DNA of 64,000 nucleotides from UBA9655 sp964597045 (lineage in GTDB: Bacteria; Pseudomonadota; Alphaproteobacteria; UBA9655): positions 186,001 through 250,000 of the forward strand of contig CAZQWE010000003.1 in the NCBI GenBank assembly GCA_964597045.1, in the 5' to 3' direction. Position numbers and translations under genes: made by a program. Below are positions 17,443 through 26,383 of this stretch, piece after piece. Every line of letters begins with the position of its first letter. Positions within the stretch are counted from its first letter, which is position 1. The notes beneath the pieces were generated by a model. The model did no database searches. It was not told the origin of the DNA and saw nothing but the letters and a program-made list of their open reading frames with translations.

Positions 17443-18335
17443 AAAGCAATCCTATTTTTCACCCAATAAATAATGACTGGAATTCGCATGTGCACATTCT
17501 GGGCTAACACAACACCTAAAAGGATTATAAACCCTGCCACAAACTGATGAAAACTAAAACTCTCTTCCAGCGTAAAATAAGATAGGATGATTGCAAATAA
17601 AGGGCATAGAAGCATAAACGGCATTACACTTGATCCTGGGGCTCTTTGAAGTAAAGCAAACCACATACATGCAGTAAATAGTGTGATAACAATAGATGCA
17701 AATAAAGCGCTTGAAAATCCAATCAATGATATATTGACTATATTATCATAAGTTTGATTAAAACCTTCGAAAACGAGGCAGGCTATCATGAGCGGTATTG
17801 TTGCAGTCGATGCCATCCAAACAACATCCCCCAAGTTTCCACCAATTTTATACTTCTTTGTCAAAGCCATTCCTACGCCAAATACGGCACAGGAAGCAAT
17901 CATAAATAACACCCCTAAAAGGGGGAATTCTTCTGCCGATGAAGAAGCCGAGAGAAAGTAAACTCCGAGTGAAGATATGAAGATTCCAAAAGCTTGTATT
18001 AACGTTGGTTTTTCATTCAAGATAAAATAAAAGGCTAAGATTCCAAAGAATACCTGCAATTGGGTTAGGAAAGCCGATACATTTGCCCCTGTCTCTTTAA
18101 GGCCCAAATTGAACAGGATCAAGTAAAATGCAAAGACAAAAAAACCACATAAGGAATATTGCCATATGCTTTTTTTTGGCCTTGGATAAAAAAATAACAA
18201 AGGTGTTACGAGGGCAACGCGTAAAAAACTTAAAAGAAATATTGAAATTTCACCAACACCAATTTTCTGAACTATAAGATTTATTGACATTAACAAAACA
18301 AGACCAGTTGCGATTGCAATATCTTTCGCTGTCAA
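17439..18335 (-). CDS. EamA/DMT family transporter
   Basis: A 298-residue membrane protein with about ten hydrophobic helices and an internal duplication, typical of EamA drug/metabolite transporters, which export amino acids, nucleosides or other small metabolites. The characteristic glycine and acidic residues at helix ends (LKETGANVSAFLTQLQVFFGILAF; LLCPLFAIILSYFTLEE) are present. It forms a two-gene unit with the downstream LysR gene. In host-associated alphaproteobacteria such carriers sometimes move S-adenosylmethionine, but nothing here settles the substrate. Confidence 0.88.
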   Translation of the reverse strand: MTAKDIAIATGLVLLMSINLIVQKIGVGEISIFLLSFLRVALVTPLLFFYPRPKKSIWQYSLCGFFVFAFYLILFNLGLKETGANVSAFLTQLQVFFGILAFYFILNEKPTLIQAFGIFISSLGVYFLSASSSAEEFPLLGVLFMIASCAVFGVGMALTKKYKIGGNLGDVVWMASTATIPLMIACLVFEGFNQTYDNIVNISLIGFSSALFASIVITLFTACMWFALLQRAPGSSVMPFMLLCPLFAIILSYFTLEESFSFHQFVAGFIILLGVVLAQNVHMRIPVIIYWVKNRIAL

Positions 18336-18440
18336 TTCTTTATCCTCCCCTGATTTGGGATAATTATAATTAAGAACTTTAATACACCAGAATTAAGGAC
18401 ATATTATGAAAGAGTCAAGTGCTGTAATTTTGCCCCTATG

Positions 18441-19334
18441 TTATCTATTTATACGGAGAGCAAAAGATGTTTTCGACTCAGTTCTTCTGGATAAATTGTT
18501 ATCAATAAATTCTGCCGATTTCAATAACTTTGTCATATTTATTCCAGTTTCTACGCCTAAACCCTTGAGAAGGTACACAACATCTTCTGTTGCGACATTA
18601 CCTGAGGCACCTGGAGCATAGGGGCATCCTCCAAGTCCTGAGACTGAGCTGTCTATAATGGATATTCCCATTTCAAGGGCAGCATAAATATTTGCAATGC
18701 CTTGACCATAGGTATCATGAAAGTGCACAGCGATCTTTTCTTTAGGTGCATGGATTCTTTGAAGCAGCTGTTGAACTTGTGCAGGTGTACCGACCCCAAT
18801 CGTATCTCCAAGAGAAATCTCATCACAGCCAATGTTTAATAACTTTTCAGTTATATCAGCTACACGTTCAGGAGGAGTCGGGCCTTCAAAGGGGCATGCG
18901 ATTGCACAAGAGATATACCCTCGTACGCGCATATTCAGAGCTTTTGCTTTGGGGATGAAATCTGCAAAGTTAGCGAGGCTTTCTTCAATTGACGCATTAA
19001 TATTTCTCGTATTGAAAGTTTCTGAAGCGGCCGTAAATACTGAGATTGATTGTACAGAGTTTTGGATCGCTTCTTCATACCCTTTTTGGTTAGGGACCAG
19101 AAGAGAATAATCAACACCAGGTTTTCTCTCAATCTCTTGATAAACCTGATCGCTATGGGCGAGTTGAGGAATCCAAGAGGGGGAGACAAAACTTCCAACT
19201 TCAATAGCCATGAGGCCGGTATCAGAAAGCAGGTTTATAAATTCAATCCTTTTTTCAGGCGAAAGAGTTACGGATTCGGCTTGGAGCCCATCCCGTGGTC
19301 CGACTTCAACTATTTTGACTGATTTGGGTAACAT
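18441..19334 (-). CDS. mvaB: Hydroxymethylglutaryl-CoA lyase
   Basis: This enzyme cleaves 3-hydroxy-3-methylglutaryl-CoA to acetyl-CoA and acetoacetate, the last step of leucine breakdown. The 297-residue TIM-barrel protein starts VKIVEVGPRDGLQ, has the metal-binding HFHDTYGQG and the signature SGLGGCPYAPGASGN with the catalytic cysteine. It overlaps the biotin carboxylase subunit gene by 25 bases and is the last gene of the liu operon (liuE in pseudomonad naming). Confidence 0.95.
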   Translation of the reverse strand: MLPKSVKIVEVGPRDGLQAESVTLSPEKRIEFINLLSDTGLMAIEVGSFVSPSWIPQLAHSDQVYQEIERKPGVDYSLLVPNQKGYEEAIQNSVQSISVFTAASETFNTRNINASIEESLANFADFIPKAKALNMRVRGYISCAIACPFEGPTPPERVADITEKLLNIGCDEISLGDTIGVGTPAQVQQLLQRIHAPKEKIAVHFHDTYGQGIANIYAALEMGISIIDSSVSGLGGCPYAPGASGNVATEDVVYLLKGLGVETGINMTKLLKSAEFIDNNLSRRTESKTSFALRINR

Positions 19335-21247
19335 TTTTCTACATCCTCTATTTCAATGAGTTGACTTCCTTCATGAACCACATCTCCAACCCTATAATTT
19401 ATTTGTTTGATGATGCCGCTCTGAGGGGCGCTAATGAGGTGTTCCATTTTCATGGCCTCAAGTATAATCAAGGGTTGTCCTTTTTTTATATGGTCTCCTT
19501 CTTGAACTTCAATGAGAGAAACTTTACCTGTTAAGGGTGCCTTTAGTTGATGTTCCGATTGTAGCTGTTCGTTTTTTTCTTGAACTAATTCAAGGTTGTA
19601 TGTTTCACCTTCAAAGATGAAAGATATCTTTCCTGAGATTTTCCAAAAAGGAATTTTTTTATGCCCATAAAAGAGTATATTTTCGTGGACTTTGACAGTC
19701 AGAGGTTTTGCCGAAGAATGAACCCACCCCTGAGATGAATAGGTTAAAGTTATTTGTTTTGGTCCATTTTCTGTAGCCCATTCAAAGGATTGGGGAGAAT
19801 AACCTGTGAGAGTCCATTTATCGTTCTCATCCCAAGGAGATTCATGGGATTCGCGCTGAGTTAATATTTTAATGAGAGAGGCCATCACATAGACATCTTC
19901 AGGAACTTGTCCTTGCCCTGCCATTTGGGAAAGATGCTTGTCTATGTATGTAATATCGTAATTATTATTTATAATATTGTTATTAGAAATAATTTTATAT
20001 AAATAATTAATATTAGTTTTAATTCCTAGTATTTCAAATTTTGCTAAAGATTCTTTTGTCTTCTCCAAGACTTCCTTTCTATTTTTTCCTTTAACAATAA
20101 ACTTGGCTATGAGGGGGTCATAATAAGGTGAGATGGTGTCTTTCTCTTTATATCCCTTATCAATACGATTGCCTTGCGGGGTATTTATAACCCAAAGGGG
20201 ACCTACTGAGGGAATAAAATGATGGCTTGGATCTTCAGCATAGAGTCTGAGCTCCAGAGCATGTCCGGTTGCCCTAATCTCATTTTGACTTAAAGGAAGT
20301 TCCTCACCCGAGGCAATTCGGAATTGCCATTCGACAAGGTCAAGTCCCGTTATTTCTTCTGTGACAGGATGTTCTACCTGAAGTCGCGTATTCATTTCGA
20401 GGAAATAATAGTTGGCCTTAGGGTCAACCAAAAATTCAACCGTACCAGCACCGACATATTTTACGGCTTGTCCCATTTTAAGTGCAGCTTTAAATAGTTT
20501 GTCTTTTGTATCCGGATTAAGCAAGGAAGGAGCTTCTTCCATGACTTTTTGATAACGGCGTTGGAGCGTACAGTCTCGTTCAAAGAGATGAACAATATTG
20601 CCGTGCGTATCTCCAAATATCTGCACTTCCACATGACGGGGAGATGGGATAACTTTCTCAAGAAGGACTTCCTCATCCCCAAAGGCTGATAAAGCTTCTC
20701 TTTGACAGGCTCCCAGTGCTTGAAGAAAATCTTCCAAGCGGTCGACGCGTCGCATCCCTTTGCCTCCCCCTCCCATCACAGGTTTAATCATCAGGGGAAA
20801 TCCAATCCTTTGGGCTTCATCAAACAACAGAGTTTGATCTCCTTCAAATCCTGGAATAGTAGGGATATCTATACTTTGAGCAATGTCTTTAGCCTTCCTT
20901 TTCGAGCCCATTTTTTTTAGTGCATCGAGAGAAGGGCCAATAAAAAGTATATGGCTTTCTTGGCAGGCTTGCGCGAATGCTGGATTTTCTGAAAGAAATC
21001 CATAACCGGGATGGATAGCTTCAGCCTGGGTATTCTTGGCGGCCTCTATTACTTTATTAATATTTAAGTAGCTTTCAAGAGGTGAAGGAGGACCAATGTT
21101 ATAAGATTCATCACCCATTTCAACGGCGAGTGAGGTGGCATCAGCATCCGAGTACGCAACAATTGTACGAATATTGAGTTTTTTTGCTGTGTTGATGATT
21201 CTGCAGGCAATTTCTCCTCGATTCGCAATAAGGACGGATTTGATCAT
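19310..21247 (-). CDS. mccA: Methylcrotonyl-CoA carboxylase alpha (biotin) subunit
   Basis: The 645-residue subunit carries the biotin carboxylase and biotin carrier domains that use ATP and bicarbonate to charge biotin. It has the N-terminal ANRGEIACRI, the ATP-grasp loop GGGGKGM, MNTRLQVEHPVTE, and a C-terminal biotinyl domain with EAMKMEH (lysine near residue 600). Assignment to methylcrotonyl-CoA, not propionyl- or acetyl-CoA, comes from its place between methylglutaconyl hydratase and HMG-CoA lyase genes. An asparagine/isoleucine-rich, very AT-rich tract at about residues 415-435 interrupts an otherwise conserved region without breaking the frame. Confidence 0.92.
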   Translation of the reverse strand: MIKSVLIANRGEIACRIINTAKKLNIRTIVAYSDADATSLAVEMGDESYNIGPPSPLESYLNINKVIEAAKNTQAEAIHPGYGFLSENPAFAQACQESHILFIGPSLDALKKMGSKRKAKDIAQSIDIPTIPGFEGDQTLLFDEAQRIGFPLMIKPVMGGGGKGMRRVDRLEDFLQALGACQREALSAFGDEEVLLEKVIPSPRHVEVQIFGDTHGNIVHLFERDCTLQRRYQKVMEEAPSLLNPDTKDKLFKAALKMGQAVKYVGAGTVEFLVDPKANYYFLEMNTRLQVEHPVTEEITGLDLVEWQFRIASGEELPLSQNEIRATGHALELRLYAEDPSHHFIPSVGPLWVINTPQGNRIDKGYKEKDTISPYYDPLIAKFIVKGKNRKEVLEKTKESLAKFEILGIKTNINYLYKIISNNNIINNNYDITYIDKHLSQMAGQGQVPEDVYVMASLIKILTQRESHESPWDENDKWTLTGYSPQSFEWATENGPKQITLTYSSQGWVHSSAKPLTVKVHENILFYGHKKIPFWKISGKISFIFEGETYNLELVQEKNEQLQSEHQLKAPLTGKVSLIEVQEGDHIKKGQPLIILEAMKMEHLISAPQSGIIKQINYRVGDVVHEGSQLIEIEDVEKCYPNQSK

Positions 21248-22029
21248 TTAGGAACCCAGGTCGGAAGAGTTTTGTTTAGATAAGCAGATAGACCCTCTTG
21301 ACCTTCATCAAGGACGCGTAAATCAGCTATCAACTCAGATGTCATCTTTCTTATATCTTCCGGTACAGATCCTGAAATTTCACGAATTAGCTTTTTCGCT
21401 CGTTTGACTGCATGTGGACCAGCTGAAAGGATCTGATTGATCATTTTCTCTAGAGACTCTTGAACAAGATCAAGTTCAACATTTTCATGAATAAGACCAA
21501 TTTGTTGCGCCGTTTTGGAATCAAATTTTTCTCCCGTTAAAAAATAACGACTTGCTTGGCGTGGTCCAATCGCTCTTAAAACATACGGGGATATAACGGC
21601 AGGTACGATGCCTAACTTGACTTCAGGAAAGCTAAATACGGTGTGATAATCTGAAAGAACAATATCTGTGCAAGAGATAAGTCCCAGGCCTCCCCCCATC
21701 ACAATTCCTTGGACATAGGCTATTGTTGGAATCTCAAGTGTATCTAAGAGGTTGAGCATGGTTGAAAGTTTAGTTGCCTCTTCATAGTTTTTCTTTTGAG
21801 AATATTCATAAGATTTTTTCATAGAAGAAAGGTCTGCGCCTGAGCAAAAGCTACTTCCATTACCTTTTAAAATCAAAGCTCTGGCCTCTGTCATGTTATG
21901 AATATTTTCTAAATTCTTTATAAGAGACTCAACCATTTCTTCATTCATGGCATTATGAACTTCGGGACGGTTTAGGGTCAGATGTACGACGTTGACCGTA
22001 TCGAGTGATAATATAACTGAGTTCTCCAT
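21244..22029 (-). CDS. liuC: Enoyl-CoA hydratase family, likely methylglutaconyl-CoA hydratase
   Basis: A 261-residue crotonase-fold enzyme expected to hydrate 3-methylglutaconyl-CoA to HMG-CoA. The oxyanion-hole segments are visible: SSFCSGADLSSM near residue 60 and GIVMGGGLGLISCTDIV near 108, then FSFPEVKLGIVPA. It lies between the two methylcrotonyl-CoA carboxylase subunit genes, overlapping mccA by four bases. The specific substrate is inferred from this context. Confidence 0.9.
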   Translation of the reverse strand: MENSVILSLDTVNVVHLTLNRPEVHNAMNEEMVESLIKNLENIHNMTEARALILKGNGSSFCSGADLSSMKKSYEYSQKKNYEEATKLSTMLNLLDTLEIPTIAYVQGIVMGGGLGLISCTDIVLSDYHTVFSFPEVKLGIVPAVISPYVLRAIGPRQASRYFLTGEKFDSKTAQQIGLIHENVELDLVQESLEKMINQILSAGPHAVKRAKKLIREISGSVPEDIRKMTSELIADLRVLDEGQEGLSAYLNKTLPTWVPK

Positions 22030-22037
22030 AAGATCTC

Positions 22038-23594
22038 CTACATTCTAAAGATTCCAAAGTGTGTTTGTTTTGAGGGGGCATTGAGAGAAGCTGATAAACT
22101 TAAGGCTAAAACCCTACGCGTGTCTTGAGGATCGATAATGCCATCATCCCAAAGTCGCGCTGTGGCATAATAGGCATTCCCTTGGCTTTCATATTGATCT
22201 CTTATTTTCTTTTTAAATTCTGGGTCTGAATTTTTTTGAACTTCAGCAAGAACATGGGCAGCTTGTTCTCCTCCCATGATTGAGATGCGAGCATTTGGCC
22301 ACATCCAGAGAAATCTGGGGCTATAGGCTCTCCCACACATGCCATAATTCCCTGCTCCAAAACTTCCTCCAATGATGAGGGTTATTTTAGGAACTTCTGC
22401 ACAGGCAACAGCTGTTACAAGTTTGGCACCGTCCTTTGCAATTCCCCCATTTTCATACTTTTTCCCAACCATGAAGCCACTGATGTTTTGTAGAAAAATC
22501 AAGGGGATATTTCGTTGACAACAGAGTTCAATGAAATGCACGCCTTTGAGGGCTGATTCAGAAAATAGGATACCATTATTTGCAATGAAGCCAACGGGCA
22601 TTCCCCAAAGCTGGGCAAAGCCACACACTAATGTTGTTCCATAGTTTTTCTTAAATTCTTCAAATTTACTGCCATCCACAATGCGCACTAGGATCTCTCT
22701 TACATCGTAAGATTGTCGGGGATTAGCAGGGATGATGCCGTAGAGTTCTCCTGAGGGAAAGAGAGGATCCTCTGGTGTATGATCCGTAACTCCGCGATGT
22801 TTGATATTTAAAGTAGAGACAATCTCTCGGGCAATGCGAAGGGCATCAGTATCATTTTCTGCCAAATGGTCTGCAACGCCAGAAATTTTTGTGTGAACTT
22901 CAGCACCTCCTAGCTCTTCAGCTGTGACGGTCTCACCTGTGGCTGCTTTGACAAGGGGAGGGCCACCTAAGAAAATAGTTCCTTGGCCACGCACAATTAT
23001 TGTTTCATCGGCCATAGCTGGAACATAGGCACCACCTGCTGTACAGGAACCCATCACGACAGCAATTTGAGGTATTTTCTTTGCAGACATTCGTGCTTGA
23101 TTATAGAAGATCCGACCAAAGTGATCTCGATCTGGAAACACCTCATCTTGATGGGGTAAGTTAGCTCCTCCTGAATCCACAAGATAAATGCAAGGGAGGT
23201 GGTTCGTTTCTGCAATTTCCTGAGCTCTCAAATGTTTTTTGACTGTAAGGGGATAGTATGTACCAGCTTTGACAGTTGAATCATTAGCTATGATCATGCA
23301 CTCAAGGCCTTGGATACGTCCGATGCCCGTAATGATTCCAGCAGATGGAACTTCGTTTCCATAGAGATTGTAAGCTGCCAAGGCCCCTATTTCGAGGAAG
23401 GGTGAACCTATATCGAGCAGTTTTTCTATTCTTTCTCGGGGTAGAAGTTTTCCTCTTTCCTTTTGTTTATGAGTCGCTTTCTCTCCCCCTCCTTTCTGAA
23501 CCTCTTTGAGTTTCATTTTAAAGTCATTCACAAGATTTTTCATGTGGATAGAATTTTCTTGAAACTCTGTGGAGGAAGTTGAAGGAAAGGTCAT
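22038..23594 (-). CDS. mccB: Methylcrotonyl-CoA carboxylase beta subunit
   Basis: The carboxyltransferase subunit moves CO2 from carboxybiotin to 3-methylcrotonyl-CoA. The 518-residue protein shows both carboxyltransferase halves: GSCTAGGAYVPAMADETIIV and GTIFLGGPPLVKAATGE in the first, and GKKYENGGIAKDGAKLV with GGSFGAGNYGMCGRAY in the second, all close to known MCC beta sequences. Length fits (about 535). It abuts the thiolase gene upstream and lies eight bases before the hydratase gene. Confidence 0.94.
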   Translation of the reverse strand: MTFPSTSSTEFQENSIHMKNLVNDFKMKLKEVQKGGGEKATHKQKERGKLLPRERIEKLLDIGSPFLEIGALAAYNLYGNEVPSAGIITGIGRIQGLECMIIANDSTVKAGTYYPLTVKKHLRAQEIAETNHLPCIYLVDSGGANLPHQDEVFPDRDHFGRIFYNQARMSAKKIPQIAVVMGSCTAGGAYVPAMADETIIVRGQGTIFLGGPPLVKAATGETVTAEELGGAEVHTKISGVADHLAENDTDALRIAREIVSTLNIKHRGVTDHTPEDPLFPSGELYGIIPANPRQSYDVREILVRIVDGSKFEEFKKNYGTTLVCGFAQLWGMPVGFIANNGILFSESALKGVHFIELCCQRNIPLIFLQNISGFMVGKKYENGGIAKDGAKLVTAVACAEVPKITLIIGGSFGAGNYGMCGRAYSPRFLWMWPNARISIMGGEQAAHVLAEVQKNSDPEFKKKIRDQYESQGNAYYATARLWDDGIIDPQDTRRVLALSLSASLNAPSKQTHFGIFRM

Positions 23595-24767
23595 TTACAC
23601 TCTCTCAATGGCAATCGCTGTTGATTCGCCGCCTCCAATGCAAAGACTCGCTATACCTCGCTGAAGGTTCTTTCTTGTCAGCGCGTTCAGGAGGGTGACG
23701 ATGATGCGAGCGCCACTCGCCCCTATGGGATGTCCTAAGGCACACGCTCCCCCGAAGACATTGAGTTTTTCAGGTGGAATCTTTAAGTCCACCATGGCTG
23801 CCATGGCAACACAAGCAAAGGCCTCATTAATTTCAAAGAGATCCACATCATCCACGGACCAATTCAATTGAGCCATAAGGGTTCTAATCGCAGAAACAGG
23901 AGCGGTCGTAAACCATTCCGGTTCTTGGGCATAAGATGAATAGCCTCTTATGATTGCCTTGGGTTTGATCTCATGCTGAAGAGCAAAAGAACGACTGGAA
24001 AGAACAAGGGCTGCCGCACCATCACTAATGGAACTTGAATTGGCAGCCGTCACCGTTCCTTCCTTATCAAAGGCCGGTCTTAAAGTGGGAATCTTGTCAA
24101 ACTTTACGCGAGTCGGACCTTCATCTATGTCAACAATCGTGTTTGTTGCTTCAATTGTGACGGGGGCAATTTCATGAGAAAAGGAGCCGTCTTCCGTTGC
24201 TTTAATCGCTTTTTGAGCGGAAGATATGGCAAAGTTATCTTGGTCTTCCCGGGAAAACTTATATTTGGCTGCGGTTCGTTCCGCAAAGACACCCATGTGC
24301 AAATGATCATAGGCATTCTCTAAACCATCATAAATCATATGATCGATGATGGTGCCATGACCCATGCGGTATCCTCCCCGCGCCTTATCAAGTAAGTAAG
24401 GGGCATTGCTCATGCTCTCCATACCACCTGCAACAGCAAGGTCAATGTCTCTCGCTGTAATTTCAGCAGCTGCGAGCATGACTGATTTCATGCCTGAACC
24501 GCATACTTTGTTGATGGTTGTACACGGAACACTTTTGGGAATGCCCGCACCAATTGACGCTTGTCTTGCAGGTGCTTGGCCCACACCTGCCGGGAGAACA
24601 CATCCCATGAATACATCTTCCACCAGGTCTGGCTTAAGTCCTGCATCCTGAAGTGCGCCTTGAATAGCGATTGAGCCTAACTGGGGCGCTTTCAGAGGAT
24701 AGAGAGTTCCTTGAAAAGATCCGTTAGGCGTGCGCTTCGCACCGAGTATATACACATCTTCTGTCAT
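23595..24767 (-). CDS. Acetyl-CoA acetyltransferase (thiolase)
   Basis: A 390-residue thiolase with all catalytic elements: the acyl-enzyme cysteine in NKVCGSGMKS near residue 90, the GHPIGASGARI histidine and the C-terminal CIGGGEST cysteine. In the liu operon it probably splits acetoacetyl-CoA produced downstream of HMG-CoA lyase, or works in reverse for polyhydroxybutyrate or other pathways. It sits directly between the dehydrogenase and mccB genes. Confidence 0.94.
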   Translation of the reverse strand: MTEDVYILGAKRTPNGSFQGTLYPLKAPQLGSIAIQGALQDAGLKPDLVEDVFMGCVLPAGVGQAPARQASIGAGIPKSVPCTTINKVCGSGMKSVMLAAAEITARDIDLAVAGGMESMSNAPYLLDKARGGYRMGHGTIIDHMIYDGLENAYDHLHMGVFAERTAAKYKFSREDQDNFAISSAQKAIKATEDGSFSHEIAPVTIEATNTIVDIDEGPTRVKFDKIPTLRPAFDKEGTVTAANSSSISDGAAALVLSSRSFALQHEIKPKAIIRGYSSYAQEPEWFTTAPVSAIRTLMAQLNWSVDDVDLFEINEAFACVAMAAMVDLKIPPEKLNVFGGACALGHPIGASGARIIVTLLNALTRKNLQRGIASLCIGGGESTAIAIERV

Positions 24768-25913
24768 CTAGTTTCCTTTCGTTAATAATTCACGTCCAAT
24801 GAGCATTCTTCTTATTTCCGAAGTTCCTGCTCCTATTTCATAAAGTTTTGCATCCCTGAGAAGGCGACCCGTTGGGAATTCATTCATATATCCATTAGCC
24901 CCTAAACATTGTATGGCACTTAGTGCCATTTGTGTGGCGCGTTCAGAGAGATATAAAATCACACCCGCCGAATCTCTATTAGTGACATGTCCTGCATCAC
25001 AAGCTTTTGCAGTCGCATAAAGATAAGATCTGCAAGCATTCGTCGTTGTGTACATGTCTGCAATTTTACCTTGAATAAACTCAAATTCGCCAATGGGTTT
25101 TCCAAATTGCTCGCGCTCTTTCACATAAGGAATAACTATATCAAGACAGGCTTGCATGATTCCTAATGAACCGGCCGCAAGAATGATTCGTTCATAATTA
25201 AGACCGGACATCAAAACTTTTGCACCGTGATTGACTTCCCCAAGGACATGGCTGACTGGGACCTTACAATCTGTGAAGACAAGCTCACATGTTGGCGAGC
25301 CGCGCATACCTAGCTTGTCGAGCTTTTGGCTTGTTGTAAAACCCTTCATTCCCTTTTCAATAAGAAAAGCCGTAATTCCTTTGGATCCCGCCTCAGGATT
25401 TGTTTTAGCGTAGACAACCAGAACATCAGCATAGGGGCCATTCGTGATCCACATTTTCGTGCCGTTCAGGATGTAAGTTTCTCCTTCTTTTTTGGCAGAA
25501 AGCTTCATGCTCATCACATCTGAGCCTGATCCTGCTTCACTCATGGCGAGAGCACCAATATGCTCACCACTCGTAAGTTTAGGAAGGAATTTCATTTTTT
25601 GGTCAAGAGAGCCATTCAGTCTTATTTGATTTACGCAAAGGTTTGAATGGGCTCCATAACTCAGGCCAACGGATGCAGAAACCCTTGATATCTCTTCCAT
25701 GGCAATCACATGTTCAAGATATCCCATGTTTGATCCGCCAAACTCTTCTTCAACCGTAATACCCAAAAGGCCGAGTTTTCCCAATTTTGGCCAAAGGTCG
25801 AGTGGAAATTCATCGTGTGCGTCAATCTCATATGCCCGGGAAGCCAATTCCTTGACGGCAAAGTCACGTACTGTCTTTCTGACAGCTTCAGAAACGCTTC
25901 CTAAATCGTGCAC
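24768..25913 (-). CDS. liuA: Isovaleryl-CoA dehydrogenase
   Basis: The first committed enzyme of leucine breakdown: FAD-dependent oxidation of isovaleryl-CoA to 3-methylcrotonyl-CoA. The 381-residue protein has the FAD-binding AMSEAGSGSDVMSM, KMWITNGP, and the catalytic glutamate in GLNYERIILA (about residue 240), a position characteristic of isovaleryl-CoA dehydrogenases and unlike other acyl-CoA dehydrogenases. C-terminal IGAGTSEIRRM is present. It is the promoter-proximal gene of the liu operon. Confidence 0.94.
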   Translation of the reverse strand: MHDLGSVSEAVRKTVRDFAVKELASRAYEIDAHDEFPLDLWPKLGKLGLLGITVEEEFGGSNMGYLEHVIAMEEISRVSASVGLSYGAHSNLCVNQIRLNGSLDQKMKFLPKLTSGEHIGALAMSEAGSGSDVMSMKLSAKKEGETYILNGTKMWITNGPYADVLVVYAKTNPEAGSKGITAFLIEKGMKGFTTSQKLDKLGMRGSPTCELVFTDCKVPVSHVLGEVNHGAKVLMSGLNYERIILAAGSLGIMQACLDIVIPYVKEREQFGKPIGEFEFIQGKIADMYTTTNACRSYLYATAKACDAGHVTNRDSAGVILYLSERATQMALSAIQCLGANGYMNEFPTGRLLRDAKLYEIGAGTSEIRRMLIGRELLTKGN

Positions 25914-25960
25914 AAAACACCTCCATTTCAGCTTTAAACTATACCAGAAAAGCTAAAATT

Positions 25961-25994
25961 CCCCTAACTGAAAACAGAAAAGGGGCTTTTTTTT
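25961..25994 (+). terminator. Rho-independent-like hairpin in the liuA/26059 gap
   Basis: On the plus strand CCCCTAACTG, loop AAAA, CAGAAAAGGGG and then C plus eight T form a hairpin with a U-run. No plus-strand gene ends just before it. On the minus strand the same hairpin lies in the liuA leader with only a weak U-tract, so it could be an attenuator or a terminator of an unseen transcript. Confidence 0.5.
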
Positions 25995-26058
25995 GGAGCA
26001 ACAAATGAATTGCAAATTCTTCCTAATAGCGCCATATATGATGCTGGTCGGGTGATGT

Positions 26059-26277
26059 ATGTTAAATAAGTTATTTGTCTTTCTTCTTTTTATTCAAACT
26101 GCAATAGCAGGTCATCCTGAAGTCGATGCCTTAGAAGCTCATTTCCAAAGATTACAATACGCACTAAAAACAGATGACGTGAAAGATGCGGAACGGGTTA
26201 AGACTCATCTCTCTATGATGGCTCAAGTCGATCAAGATGCTCGCAAGTTGTTTATGAAGCTTCAAGGGGAGAGGTAA
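26059..26277 (+). CDS. Small exported protein of unknown function
   Basis: A 72-residue protein with a clear signal peptide (LFVFLLFIQTAIAG, cleavage probably after AIA at residue 17) and a charged helical mature part rich in Glu, Lys, Asp and Gln. A GGTGATGT sequence precedes the ATG. It stands alone between the liu operon and the lipid A acyltransferase gene. I do not recognise the family. Confidence 0.6.
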   Translation: MLNKLFVFLLFIQTAIAGHPEVDALEAHFQRLQYALKTDDVKDAERVKTHLSMMAQVDQDARKLFMKLQGER

Positions 26278-26383
26278 CCTTTACAGCAATGACGCTTTCT
26301 CATAAATTCATTCATCTCTTGCAACTTCTTTATAATATGCTTATTAAATACAGAGTATTTATTTACGTAATTAAGGTGAAAGA

